A stretch of DNA of 24,408 bases from Paratractidigestivibacter sp963591565 (lineage in GTDB: Bacteria; Actinomycetota; Coriobacteriia; Coriobacteriales; Atopobiaceae). The notes under the pieces are model-generated. The model had not been told where the DNA came from and made no database searches. It saw only the letters and a program-made list of their open reading frames with translations. Below are positions 1-7,829 of the stretch, one piece after another. The DNA is taken from assembly GCA_963591565.1 (NCBI GenBank), contig CAVAUD010000018.1, forward strand, positions 1 through 24,408, written 5' to 3'. Position 1 is the first letter of the stretch. Every line of letters starts with the position of its first letter. Both the position numbers and the translations under genes were made by a program.

Positions 1-458
1 ATCTTGAAGCAGATCTTCTTGAGGGGGCCGACCTCGGCGTCGCCGTGGACGAGGTTGGGCATGTGGGGCTCGCCGACCATGAAGATCGCGAAGTGGCCCT
101 TCTCGAGGGTGCCCACGAGCAGGTCGTCGTTGCCCTCGGCGGCCTTCCAGAAGCCCTTGTCGCCGTCGACGTCGAACTCGGTCAGGGGCTCAAGCTCGCC
201 CGGCGTGGTCATGAAGTCCTCGACGCCCTCGAGGTCCATCTGCAGGTCCATGTACTTGCGGTGGGTCTCGAAGCGGGCGTTCTCGGGCAGCTTGGTCTTG
301 GCCTCCATCGTGTTGGCAAAGACGCGCTCGCCGTCGATCAAGGTCTTGCCCAGCGGCAGGTCGGCGGGGTCGTTCTCGGCAAACCAGTCGATCAAGGTGT
401 CGAGGTTCTTGTTGAGGCCGCGGTACTTCTCGATGGCGGCGATTCCGTCGTAGATCAT
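1..458 (-). CDS. YhcH/YjgK/YiaL family protein (partial, 3' end outside window)
   Basis: The 152 codons visible start at the ATG whose complement lies at 456-458. No stop is reached, so only the last few residues are probably missing, because the family is usually about 150 residues long. Family hallmarks visible are the HRKYMDLQ block near residue 66 and the PHMPN block near residue 132, which belong to the cupin-like metal-binding fold of YhcH/YiaL/EbgC proteins. These proteins are associated with sugar and sialic-acid catabolism, often as an anomerase or an accessory subunit; the exact substrate cannot be read from the sequence. The start is supported by AAAGGA seven bases upstream. The gene lies 77 bases downstream of the GH13 glycosidase on the same strand, with an almost identical ribosome-binding leader, so the two are probably co-transcribed. 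Family assignment is good; function is inferred. Confidence 0.85.
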   Translation of the reverse strand, partial: MIYDGIAAIEKYRGLNKNLDTLIDWFAENDPADLPLGKTLIDGERVFANTMEAKTKLPENARFETHRKYMDLQMDLEGVEDFMTTPGELEPLTEFDVDGDKGFWKAAEGNDDLLVGTLEKGHFAIFMVGEPHMPNLVHGDAEVGPLKKICFK

Positions 459-535
459 GGCAGTCCTTTCGTTGCGCATTTGATGGCGAGAAACACCTTA
501 CACCCGCAAGGGGAGAAGAGCTTGGCGAGAAGGCC

Positions 536-1864
536 TTACTCCACGAGCCAGTAACGGGTTGAATACGGCGGCAGATCGCCGCCGCCGTCGAAGGCCACGG
601 GCTCGCCGGTGATGAGGTCGGTGCCCGCCGCGGTCCCGGCTTCGAAGCCGACGTGGGCCGCCGCGCCCGCGGCGTTGACGGCCACGATGACGCGCTCGTC
701 CTCGGCCGCGCGGCAAAAGACCAGCTGTTGCGGGGCGACGGCCAGCTGCTCGTAGCTTCCCCAGACGATCGCCTGGCTCTTGGCGCGCGCCGCGGCCAGG
801 TCGCGGATCCAGTCGGTGAGCTCGTTCCACTCGGGCGCGTCGAGCGCCGGGCGCAGCTCGTGGTCGCCGAATTTCTGCTCGCCCTCGATGCCCCACTCGC
901 TGCCGTAGTAGACGCAAGGGACGCCGGCCATGCCAAACAGCAGGCCGTACAGGGGTTTGAGCTGCGCCTTGTCCTCAAGCTGCGTGGCGATGCGCGGCAC
1001 GTCGTGGTTGTCGACGAAGTCCAGCAGGTGCCTGCCCGTGTAGAGGTCCCAGGGGTGAGAGCCGCTCTGGCGCTCCAGCGCGTAGGCCACCTCGTGCATG
1101 TTGGCCGAGTTCATCGACGACCACAGCCCCTTGTAGCACTCGTAGTTGGTCACGGTGTCGCACAGGTCGTCTCCCATCCAACGGTTGTAGTCGCCGAACA
1201 TCGTCTCGCCCAGAAGCAGGAACTTCTCGCCGCGCTCGGCCGAGATCTCGTTGGCAATGCGCCGCAGGTAGCCAATGAAGCCGGGCTCAAGGCAGTAGGC
1301 CACGTCCAGGCGCAGGCCGTCGATGTCGAAGTCGCGCACCCAGCCGCGGATGACGTCGACCAGGTAGTCGTTGAGGTCGAAGCAGCCGTGGTTGAGCTTC
1401 ACGAGGTAGGGAACTCCCTGCCACGTCGCGTAGGAGAAGCCGTCGTCCCACTCGGTGTTTCCGCCCCAGTCGATCTCGAACCAGCCGGCGTAGGCGGACT
1501 CGCCGCGCTTCTCGCATACGTCCTTGAAGGCCCAAAAACCGCGGCCCACGTGGTTAAAGACGGCGTCGAGAAGGACCTTGATGCCAGCCTTGTGGCAGGC
1601 GGCGACCAGGTCTACCAGGTCCTCGTTGGTGCCAAGGCGGCAATCGAGTTGCGTGTAGTCGCTCGTGTCGTAGCCGTGGGAGAGGCTGTCGAAGACCGGG
1701 TTCAAGATCAGGCAAGTGACGCCCAGCTTCTTCATGTGGTCTACCCAGCCGTCGTCGATGAGCTTGCGCAGGCGGTGGACGACCACACCGTCGTTCTCGT
1801 GGGGCGCTCCGCACAGGCCCAAGGGATAGATCTGATAGGCAAATGAAGGCTCGAACCAGCTCAT
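536..1864 (-). CDS. GH13 alpha-amylase family glycosidase
   Basis: A 442-residue (beta/alpha)8-barrel glycoside hydrolase. The four GH13 signature regions are all present: I DAVFNH (100-105), II GLRLDVAY with nucleophile D187, III LLGETM with acid/base E220, and IV FVDNHD with transition-state stabiliser D288. An all-beta C-terminal domain follows from about residue 375. There is no signal peptide and no N-terminal starch-binding module, so it should act in the cytoplasm on imported maltodextrin-like oligosaccharides. Exact specificity (alpha-amylase, neopullulanase, maltogenic) cannot be decided here. An upstream in-frame ATG at 1912 exists, but the chosen start has AAAGGA seven bases before it and begins directly with the conserved FAYQIYPLG segment. 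It is followed on the same strand by the YhcH-like gene. Confidence 0.92.
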   Translation of the reverse strand: MSWFEPSFAYQIYPLGLCGAPHENDGVVVHRLRKLIDDGWVDHMKKLGVTCLILNPVFDSLSHGYDTSDYTQLDCRLGTNEDLVDLVAACHKAGIKVLLDAVFNHVGRGFWAFKDVCEKRGESAYAGWFEIDWGGNTEWDDGFSYATWQGVPYLVKLNHGCFDLNDYLVDVIRGWVRDFDIDGLRLDVAYCLEPGFIGYLRRIANEISAERGEKFLLLGETMFGDYNRWMGDDLCDTVTNYECYKGLWSSMNSANMHEVAYALERQSGSHPWDLYTGRHLLDFVDNHDVPRIATQLEDKAQLKPLYGLLFGMAGVPCVYYGSEWGIEGEQKFGDHELRPALDAPEWNELTDWIRDLAAARAKSQAIVWGSYEQLAVAPQQLVFCRAAEDERVIVAVNAAGAAAHVGFEAGTAAGTDLITGEPVAFDGGGDLPPYSTRYWLVE

Positions 1865-2157
1865 GGAAGTCCTTTCGACGAGAAGACCTCCCGAGTATAT
1901 ATAAGTGCGCATGCGGCCTGCCGGGGCCTTTCTGTAAGCGGCGCTCAGGGCACGCGGCGCGGCGGCGTAAGGCCCGTGAAAGCCCTTCGCAAGGCACGGC
2001 TTAAATGTTCGGTACGTTCGGACTTATCGTCCGCGAAACTCGTTTAATACCGTTTATCCCATTATTTTTACCGCTCGCCTGATTTATACTGTCACCCGTC
2101 AGATGTTTGGCGTTTGAAAAGGCACGCCTAAAGTTATGACTGCGAAGGGACAACGCA
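1865..2157. other. Divergent intergenic region with small inverted repeat
   Basis: This 293-base AT-richer region separates the leftward GH13 gene from the rightward dehydrogenase and must hold both promoters. GTTCGG occurs twice nine bases apart (2007-2012 and 2016-2021), and CGGAC at 2019-2023 pairs with GTCCG at 2029-2033 around a 5-base loop. These could be an operator. On the left side TATATATACT (complement of about 1892-1901) could be the -10 box for the GH13 gene, but I see no convincing -35 for it. No credible ORF lies here. Confidence 0.4.
2062..2090 (+). promoter_or_regulatory. Candidate promoter of the dehydrogenase gene
   Basis: TATACT at 2085-2090 is a good -10 hexamer. A weak -35 (TTATTT, 2062-2067) sits at the standard 17-base spacing in a locally AT-rich stretch. 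This would place the transcription start near 2097 and give a leader of about 60 bases before the ATG at 2158. Predicted from sequence only. Confidence 0.45.
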
Positions 2158-3159
2158 ATGAAGATTTTGTTTTACGGTACCGCGAGCTACGACAGGGATT
2201 CCTTTACTCAGGAGCTCAAGAGCTATCCGGAGATCAAGATCGACTTCATTGAGTCCAACCTCACCCCGATGACCGCCGCCCTGGCCCGCGGCTACGACGC
2301 CGTCTGCGCCTTTGTCAACGCCGAGGCCGGCGCCATGACCCTCGAGATCCTCGCGGGCTTTGGCGTCAAGCTCATCCTCATGCGCTGCGCCGGCTTCGAC
2401 GCCGTGAACGTGCCCGTCGCCCAGGACCTGGGCCTCAAGGTCACCCGCGTTCCGGCTTACTCTCCCGAGGCCATCGCCGAGCACGCCATGGGCCTGGCCC
2501 TTTGCGCCAACCGCCGCATCCACAAGGGCTACAACCGCGTCCGTGACAACGACTTCAACCTCGAGGGCCTTGTCGGCGAGACGCTCTACGGCAAGACCGC
2601 CGGCATCATCGGCACCGGCCGCATCGGCGCCGCCCTTTGCCGCATCTGCAAGGGCTTCGGCATGAAGGTCCTGGGTTCCGACCTGTACCCCAACCAGAAG
2701 CTCGTTGAGGACGGCATCGTCGACGAGTACGTCGACTACGACGAGCTCTACCGTCGCTCCGACCTCATCTCCCTGCACGCCTTCCTCAACGAGGAGAGCC
2801 GTCACATGATCAACGACGACTCCATCGCCAAGATGAAGGACGGCGTCATCTTCGTCAACACCGGCCGCGGCGGCCTCGTCGACACCCAGGCCCTCATCCG
2901 CGGCATCCTCTCTGGTAAGATCGGTGCTGCCGGCCTCGACGTCTACGACGAGGAAGGCCCCAACGTCTACCAGGACCGCGCCGGCGAGATCATCGACTCC
3001 GTCACTTCTCGCCTGTGCTCCTTCCCCAACGTCGTCATGACGTCTCACCAGGCCTTCTTCACCAAGGAGGCCCTCGGCGAGATTGCCCGCGTCACCCTGG
3101 ACAACGCCCAGGCCTTCGCCAACGGCACTGATTTCGTCGATCGTTCCGTCGTTTGTTAA
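2158..3159 (+). CDS. ldhA: D-2-hydroxyacid dehydrogenase, probable D-lactate dehydrogenase
   Basis: A 333-residue NAD-dependent dehydrogenase of the D-isomer-specific family, which normally reduces pyruvate to D-lactate with NADH. The NAD-binding motif GTGRIG is at 152-157. The catalytic triad is visible as R237 (TGRGG), E265 or E266 (YDEEG) and H297 (TSHQAF). Y101 in VPAYSP is at the position typical of D-lactate and D-2-hydroxyisocaproate dehydrogenases of lactobacilli. Length matches the family (330-335). The ATG is preceded by GAAGGGA. Pyruvate kinase lies directly downstream, which supports a role in disposing of pyruvate and regenerating NAD+ during fermentation. A related 2-oxoacid (for example 2-ketoisocaproate) cannot be excluded as the substrate. 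Codon usage is strongly C-ending, suggesting high expression. Confidence 0.88.
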   Translation: MKILFYGTASYDRDSFTQELKSYPEIKIDFIESNLTPMTAALARGYDAVCAFVNAEAGAMTLEILAGFGVKLILMRCAGFDAVNVPVAQDLGLKVTRVPAYSPEAIAEHAMGLALCANRRIHKGYNRVRDNDFNLEGLVGETLYGKTAGIIGTGRIGAALCRICKGFGMKVLGSDLYPNQKLVEDGIVDEYVDYDELYRRSDLISLHAFLNEESRHMINDDSIAKMKDGVIFVNTGRGGLVDTQALIRGILSGKIGAAGLDVYDEEGPNVYQDRAGEIIDSVTSRLCSFPNVVMTSHQAFFTKEALGEIARVTLDNAQAFANGTDFVDRSVVC

Positions 3160-3164
3160 TAGGG

Positions 3165-3192
3165 CGCCCCGGCTGCACAACCGGGGCGTTTT
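3165..3192 (+). terminator. Hairpin terminator or attenuator between ldhA and pyk
   Basis: An 8-bp perfect stem (CGCCCCGG at 3165-3172 with CCGGGGCG at 3181-3188) with an 8-base loop is followed by four T. Only 26 bases separate its end from the pyk start codon. It may therefore act as a partial terminator that sets the ldhA to pyk ratio, or pyk has a promoter inside ldhA. Confidence 0.75.
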
Positions 3193-3218
3193 CCGATACC
3201 GAAAGAAAGAGGTTTTAG

Positions 3219-4673
3219 ATGGCATTCAGCAAGAAGACTAAGATCGTGTGCACCATGGGTCCCGCCACCGAGGACGAGGAGGTCCTGCGCCAGCTTATCT
3301 TGCACGGAATGAACGTCGCTCGCTTCAACTTCTCTCACGGCTCCCACGAGTACCACCGTTCCATGATCGAGAAGGTCCGCTCCATCTCCCGCGAGCTGTC
3401 CATCCCCGTCGCCATTCTTCTTGACACCAAGGGCCCCGAGGTCCGCACCGGTCTTCTCGTCGACGGCCAGAAGGTCGAGGTCGCTACCGGCGACAAGATC
3501 GTCGTGACCGCCCAGCCCACCTCCGAGGACTTCCACGGCACCTCCGAGCACATCTCCCTTGACTACCTCGAGCTTCCCTCCGAGGTCACCAAGGGCTCCG
3601 TCATCCTGATCGACGACGGCCTGGTTGGCCTTGAGGTCGACCACGTCGAGGGCCAGGACATGCACTGCGTCGTCACCAACGGCGGCCTGATCGGCGAGCG
3701 CAAGGGCGTGAACATCCCCAACGTCAACATCGGCCTGCCTTCCGTCACCGCTCAGGACCGCGCCGACATCATGTTCGGCTGCGAGCTGGGCATCGACGCC
3801 ATCGCCGCGTCCTTCATCCGTGACGCCGCCGCCGTCGAGGGCATCCGCCAGATCTGCACCGAGATGGGCGCCCCGCACGTCCAGATCTTCCCCAAGATCG
3901 AGAGCGCGCTTGGCGTCGAGAACTTCGACGAGATCCTGCACGTCTCCGACGGCATCATGGTTGCCCGTGGCGACCTGGGCGTCGAGGTTCCCGCGGCCCA
4001 GGTTCCCCACATCCAGAAGACCATCATCCGCAAGTGCGCCGAGCACTACAAGCCGGTCATCACCGCTACCCAGATGCTCGACTCCATGCAGCGTAACCCC
4101 CGCCCGACCCGCGCCGAGGTCAACGACGTCGCCAACGCCGTCTACGACGGCACCGACTGCGTCATGCTCTCCGGCGAGACCGCTGCGGGCAAGTACCCCA
4201 TCGACGCCGTGCGCACCATGGCCGAGATCTGCAAGGAGACCGAGAAGTACGTCGAGGAGAACAAGAACTACTACGACCGTCGCGGCGTGCGCAACGTCAA
4301 CGGCGCCACCGGCTTCGCGGCCGTCGAGATGGCCGACCGCGTTGAGGCCAAGTGCATCATCGTCCCGACGCACTCTGGCCGTTCTGCTCGCCTGGTCTCC
4401 AAGTTCCGTCCCAAGGTGCCCCTGTACGCCATGTCTCCCTCCGAGGAGAGCATCCGTCGCACCTGCTTCTACTGGGGCGTCTACGGTTTCCGCACCACCG
4501 AGCAGGGCTCGCTTTCCAACACCCTGTACAACGCGCTGACCACCGCCAAGGACAACGGCGTCGTCGAGGCCGGCGACCTGGTCGTCCTCACCGCTGGTGA
4601 CCCCCAGACCTCCCCGCGCCAGGGCGACTACACCACCTCCACCAACATGGCCATGATCGCCCAGGTGCAGTAA
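3219..4673 (+). CDS. pyk: Pyruvate kinase
   Basis: A 484-residue glycolytic enzyme that transfers phosphate from phosphoenolpyruvate to ADP, giving ATP and pyruvate. The N-terminal KIVCTMGPAT begins the barrel. The inserted B domain spans roughly 71-170, and the family signature VQIFPKIE ends with catalytic K226 and metal ligand E228. MVARGDLG follows at 248-254, TATQMLDSM at 282-290, and LSGETAAGKYP begins near 317. The C-terminal effector domain runs from about 350 to the end. There is no extra C-terminal PEP-utiliser domain, so this is the short form. AAAGAGG seven bases upstream supports the ATG. The preceding D-lactate dehydrogenase uses its product. Codons are heavily C-ending, as expected for a highly expressed gene. 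Confidence 0.97.
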   Translation: MAFSKKTKIVCTMGPATEDEEVLRQLILHGMNVARFNFSHGSHEYHRSMIEKVRSISRELSIPVAILLDTKGPEVRTGLLVDGQKVEVATGDKIVVTAQPTSEDFHGTSEHISLDYLELPSEVTKGSVILIDDGLVGLEVDHVEGQDMHCVVTNGGLIGERKGVNIPNVNIGLPSVTAQDRADIMFGCELGIDAIAASFIRDAAAVEGIRQICTEMGAPHVQIFPKIESALGVENFDEILHVSDGIMVARGDLGVEVPAAQVPHIQKTIIRKCAEHYKPVITATQMLDSMQRNPRPTRAEVNDVANAVYDGTDCVMLSGETAAGKYPIDAVRTMAEICKETEKYVEENKNYYDRRGVRNVNGATGFAAVEMADRVEAKCIIVPTHSGRSARLVSKFRPKVPLYAMSPSEESIRRTCFYWGVYGFRTTEQGSLSNTLYNALTTAKDNGVVEAGDLVVLTAGDPQTSPRQGDYTTSTNMAMIAQVQ

Positions 4674-4707
4674 GGTTTTCTCGCCTACACGGCTTTTGCC
4701 TGCGCAA

Positions 4708-4742
4708 CGCCCGGTTCCCAATTTTGGGGCCGGGCGTTTTTT
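4708..4742 (+). terminator. Rho-independent terminator of pyk
   Basis: CGCCCGG at 4708-4714 pairs with CCGGGCG at 4730-4736, an inner CCC/GGG pair strengthens the stem, and six T (4737-4742) follow. It lies 35 bases after the pyk stop codon. Confidence 0.9.
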
Positions 4743-4771
4743 GTGGGGCGGCGGGTAGATTCTTGTCCGTC

Positions 4772-4780
4772 TGGTACACT
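4772..4780 (+). promoter_or_regulatory. Candidate extended -10 promoter of the Ca2+ ATPase
   Basis: TGG directly followed by TACACT (4775-4780) makes an extended -10 element. No good -35 is visible at 17 bases. Transcription would begin near 4787, giving a leader of about 117 bases that contains the interleaved stems described at 4814-4897. Confidence 0.4.
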
Positions 4781-4813
4781 AGATTGGCTTTATAAGAGCG
4801 GTCTGCCTTATAG

Positions 4814-4897
4814 GCTTGATGAGCCCTTGCCCTCTCCTGGGAATTATGATCGGGCATCAAGCTGGCGGCCGTGACAATTAGATAACCCAGGAGGGGG
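4814..4897 (+). promoter_or_regulatory. Structured leader with two interleaved stems, one pairing the ribosome-binding site
   Basis: Stem A: GCTTGATG plus CCC (4814-4821, 4824-4826) pairs with GGGCATCAAGC (4852-4862), 11 bp with a 2-base bulge. Stem B: CCCTCTCCTGGG (4830-4841) pairs with CCCAGGAGGGGG (4886-4897), 12 bp with a single G-U. The right arm of B is the Shine-Dalgarno sequence of the ATPase. The 5' arm of B lies in the loop of A, so the two together have pseudoknot topology. This looks like a translational switch. I do not recognise it as a known riboswitch class. Confidence 0.55.
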
Positions 4898-4903
4898 AAT
4901 CGT

Positions 4904-7585
4904 ATGAAAGAGTACCTGTCTTCATCCGACGCTGTCTTGCATGAGCAGGGCACCGACGCCGAGGCCGGCCTGGCTGCTGCCGAGGCCGCGGCGCGCTTGG
5001 AGAAGAACGGCCCGAACAAGCTGAAGGAAGAGGAGAAGACCCCGCTGTGGATCCGCTTCTTCCAGCAGATGGCCGACCCGATGGTCATCATGTTGATCGC
5101 GGCCGCCGCCATCAGCGCCATCACGGGTGCCATCCAGGGCGAGATCGACTTCGCCGACGTCATCATCATCATGGCCGTCGTCATCATCAACTCGGCGCTG
5201 GGCGTCATCCAGGAGGCCAAGAGCGAGGAGGCCCTGGCGGCCCTGCAGGAGATGAGCGCGGCCCAGTCCAAGGTCATGCGCGACGGCAAGCTCGTGAGCC
5301 TGCCCAGCTCCGAGCTGGTCGTGGGCGACGTCGTGCTGCTCGAGGCCGGCGACTCGGTGCCCGCCGACTGCCGCGTGCTCGAGAGCGCCTCGATGAAGAT
5401 CGAGGAGGCGGCGCTTACCGGCGAGTCCGTCCCGGTGGAGAAGCACGCCGACGTCATCGTTTTGGCCGAGGGCGCGGACGACGTGCCCCTGGGCGACCGC
5501 AAGAACATGTGCTACATGGGCTCCACCGTGGTCTACGGCCGCGGCCGCGCCGTCGTGGTGGCGACCGGCATGGACACCGAGATGGGCAAGATCGCCGGCG
5601 CCCTCTCCGAGGCCAAGGAGGAGCTGACCCCGCTGCAGGTCAAGCTCGACGAGCTGTCCCACGTCCTGACCAAGATGGTCCTGGCGATCTGCGTCGTGAT
5701 CTTCGTCGTCGACGTGCTTCGCCACGGCCTGGGCAACATGACCTCCCAGCCCGAGCTGCTCCTCAACACCTTCATGGTGGCCGTCTCGCTGGCCGTCGCG
5801 GCTATCCCCGAGGGCCTTGTCGCCGTCGTGACCATCGTCCTTTCCCTGGGCGTGACCAAGATGGCCAAGCGCCAGGCCATTATCCGCAACCTCTCGGCCG
5901 TCGAGACCCTGGGCTGCACGCAGGTGATCTGCTCGGATAAGACCGGCACCTTGACCCAGAACAAGATGACCGTCGTCAAGCACGTCCTGGCCTGCGAGGA
6001 GAACAAGCACCTCGCCGGCATGGCGCTGTGCTCCGACGCGCAGTGGGACGCCGAGGCCGGCGAGGCCGTTGGCGAGCCGACCGAGTGCGCCCTGGTAAAC
6101 GACGCGGGCAAGGCCGGCATGACCGGCTTGGCGCAGGAGCACCCGCGCGTGGGCGAGGCCCCCTTCGACTCGGGCCGCAAGATGATGTCCGTCGTGGTCG
6201 AGACCCTCGACGGCGAGTTCGAGCAGTACACCAAGGGCGCTCCCGACGTGGTTATCGCCCTGTGCGACACGGTCTTTGACGGCGAGAAGGTCGTCCCCAT
6301 GACCGACGAGCGCCGCGCCGAGCTTCTCGCCGAGAACAAGGCCATGGCCGACCAGGCCCTGCGCGTCCTTGCCTTGGCCAGCCGTCACTACGCCGAGAAG
6401 CCCGCGGACTTCTCCGCCGAGGCTCTTGAGAAGGGCCTTACCTTCTGCGGCCTCTCTGGCATGATCGACCCCGAGCGCCCCGAGGTGGCCCCGGCCATCA
6501 AGGAGGCCCACGACGCCGGCATCCGCACCGTCATGATCACGGGCGACCACATCGACACCGCCGTGGCCATCGCCAAGAACCTCGGCATCGTCGAGAGCCG
6601 CGAGCAGGCCATCACCGGCGCCGAGCTCGACAAGATGACCGACGAGGAGCTCGACGCCTGCATCGAGAACTACGGCGTCTACGCCCGCGTCCAGCCCGAG
6701 CACAAGACCCGCATCGTCGAGGCCTGGAAGTCCAAGGACATGATCGTGGCCATGACGGGCGACGGCGTGAACGACGCGCCGTCCATCAAGCGCGCCAACA
6801 TCGGCGTGGGCATGGGCATCACCGGCACCGACGTCACCAAGAACGTGGCCGATATGGTCCTGGCAGACGACAACTTCGCGACCATCATCTCGGCCTGCGA
6901 AGAGGGCCGTCGCATCTACGACAACATCCGCAAGGTCATCCAGTTCCTGCTGTCCGCGAACCTCGCCGAGGTATTCTCCGTCTTCATCGCGACGCTCGTG
7001 GGCTTCACGCTGTTCCAGCCGGTGCAGCTTCTGTGGGTCAATCTCGTGACCGACTGCTTCCCGGCGCTGGCGCTGGGCCTCGAGGAGGCCGAGGGCGACA
7101 TCATGAGCCGCAAGCCGCGCAACGCCTCTGACGGCGTCTTTGCCGGCCACATGGGCCTCGACTGCATCGTGCAGGGCATCTTCATCACCGTTTTGGTCCT
7201 GGCGAGCTTCTTTGTGGGCGTCTACCTGGACATGGGCTACATCAACATCGCCGACATGATTGCCGGCGCGGCCGACGAGGAAGGCGTCATGATGGCGTTC
7301 ATCACCCTCAACATGGTCGAGATCTTCCACTGCTTCAACATGCGCAGCCGCCGCGCGTCGCTGTTCACCATGACCAAGCAGAACGTCTGGCTGTGGGGCG
7401 CCGCTGCGCTCGCGCTGGTGCTGACCCTTATCGTCGTCGAGCTCGAGCCGCTGGCCATGATGTTCTTCGGCGTGCCGAGCCTCGAGATGGTCGGCATGCT
7501 GAGCGCCTTGGGCATCGCGTTCCTCATCATCCCGATGACCGAGATCTACAAGGCCGTAATGCGCTCTGTGGAGAAGGACGCGTAG
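4904..7585 (+). CDS. P2A-type cation ATPase, probable Ca2+ exporter
   Basis: An 893-residue P-type ATPase, the usual length for bacterial PMR1/SERCA-like calcium pumps. It exports Ca2+ across the cytoplasmic membrane at the cost of ATP. An N-terminal cation-ATPase domain is followed by the actuator motif TGES (172-175), phosphorylation site DKTGT (D345), nucleotide-binding KGAPD, and hinge TGDGVNDAP (618-626). Calcium-type ligands are recognisable: IPEGL in M4, NLAE in M5 (N and E of site I), and NLVTD in M6. These resemble SERCA E309, N768/E771 and N796/D800, and argue against a heavy-metal (CPx) or Mg2+ pump. About ten membrane helices are apparent. The start has a very strong AGGAGGGGG ribosome-binding site, itself paired in a predicted leader structure. 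It is a single-gene unit ending in a terminator. Ion specificity is inferred from the family. Confidence 0.92.
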   Translation: MKEYLSSSDAVLHEQGTDAEAGLAAAEAAARLEKNGPNKLKEEEKTPLWIRFFQQMADPMVIMLIAAAAISAITGAIQGEIDFADVIIIMAVVIINSALGVIQEAKSEEALAALQEMSAAQSKVMRDGKLVSLPSSELVVGDVVLLEAGDSVPADCRVLESASMKIEEAALTGESVPVEKHADVIVLAEGADDVPLGDRKNMCYMGSTVVYGRGRAVVVATGMDTEMGKIAGALSEAKEELTPLQVKLDELSHVLTKMVLAICVVIFVVDVLRHGLGNMTSQPELLLNTFMVAVSLAVAAIPEGLVAVVTIVLSLGVTKMAKRQAIIRNLSAVETLGCTQVICSDKTGTLTQNKMTVVKHVLACEENKHLAGMALCSDAQWDAEAGEAVGEPTECALVNDAGKAGMTGLAQEHPRVGEAPFDSGRKMMSVVVETLDGEFEQYTKGAPDVVIALCDTVFDGEKVVPMTDERRAELLAENKAMADQALRVLALASRHYAEKPADFSAEALEKGLTFCGLSGMIDPERPEVAPAIKEAHDAGIRTVMITGDHIDTAVAIAKNLGIVESREQAITGAELDKMTDEELDACIENYGVYARVQPEHKTRIVEAWKSKDMIVAMTGDGVNDAPSIKRANIGVGMGITGTDVTKNVADMVLADDNFATIISACEEGRRIYDNIRKVIQFLLSANLAEVFSVFIATLVGFTLFQPVQLLWVNLVTDCFPALALGLEEAEGDIMSRKPRNASDGVFAGHMGLDCIVQGIFITVLVLASFFVGVYLDMGYINIADMIAGAADEEGVMMAFITLNMVEIFHCFNMRSRRASLFTMTKQNVWLWGAAALALVLTLIVVELEPLAMMFFGVPSLEMVGMLSALGIAFLIIPMTEIYKAVMRSVEKDA

Positions 7586-7623
7586 GGTCGCCCGGTCTTC
7601 TCGCCGTACGTTGCGTTCTGTCT

Positions 7624-7659
7624 GCCCCGCGGTTCTCGCCCGAGACCGCGGGGCTTTTT
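7624..7659 (+). terminator. Rho-independent terminator of the Ca2+ ATPase
   Basis: GCCCCGCGGT (7624-7633) pairs with ACCGCGGGGC (7645-7654), with further TCTC/GAGA pairing inside, and is followed by five T. It lies 38 bases after the stop codon. Confidence 0.9.
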
Positions 7660-7713
7660 CGTGCGTCGGCCGGCGTGGGGTCGTCGCCGGCGCCGACCCC
7701 ACCCGGGAAAACG

Positions 7714-7809
7714 ACGGTTGTGGGAAGGTGCGGCGGGGGTTTCTCCGCTTATGGGAAGATTTGGCGGGCATTTTGACGGTTATGGGAAGGTCAAGGTTCC
7801 CATAACCGT
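7714..7809. repeat. Cluster of 31-base-spaced direct repeats ending in an inverted copy
   Basis: Three versions of ACGGTTATGGGAAGGT begin at 7714, 7745 and 7776, exactly 31 bases apart. The core TATGGGAA or TGTGGGAA is kept, and the first two units are similar along most of their 31 bases. The third copy is followed by a perfect inverted copy: ACGGTTATGGGAA (7776-7788) and TTCCCATAACCGT (7797-7809), 13 bp around an 8-base spacer. It fills most of the gap between the ATPase terminator and rsgA. No coding potential is evident. Confidence 0.8.
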
Positions 7810-7829
7810 GCATTTTGGCGGAGCAGGGC

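Noticed and set aside
653..1846. A 397-codon plus-strand frame opposite the GH13 gene
   Set aside because: All four GH13 catalytic regions are on the minus strand; the opposite frame shows only repetitive V/A/D/L composition.
4787..4903. yybP-ykoY manganese riboswitch before the P-type ATPase
   Set aside because: The conserved loops of that class are not visible, and the pairing pattern is an interleaved two-stem design instead.
7714..7809. Insertion-sequence ends
   Set aside because: The inverted copies are only 8 bases apart with no transposase gene or target duplication around them.
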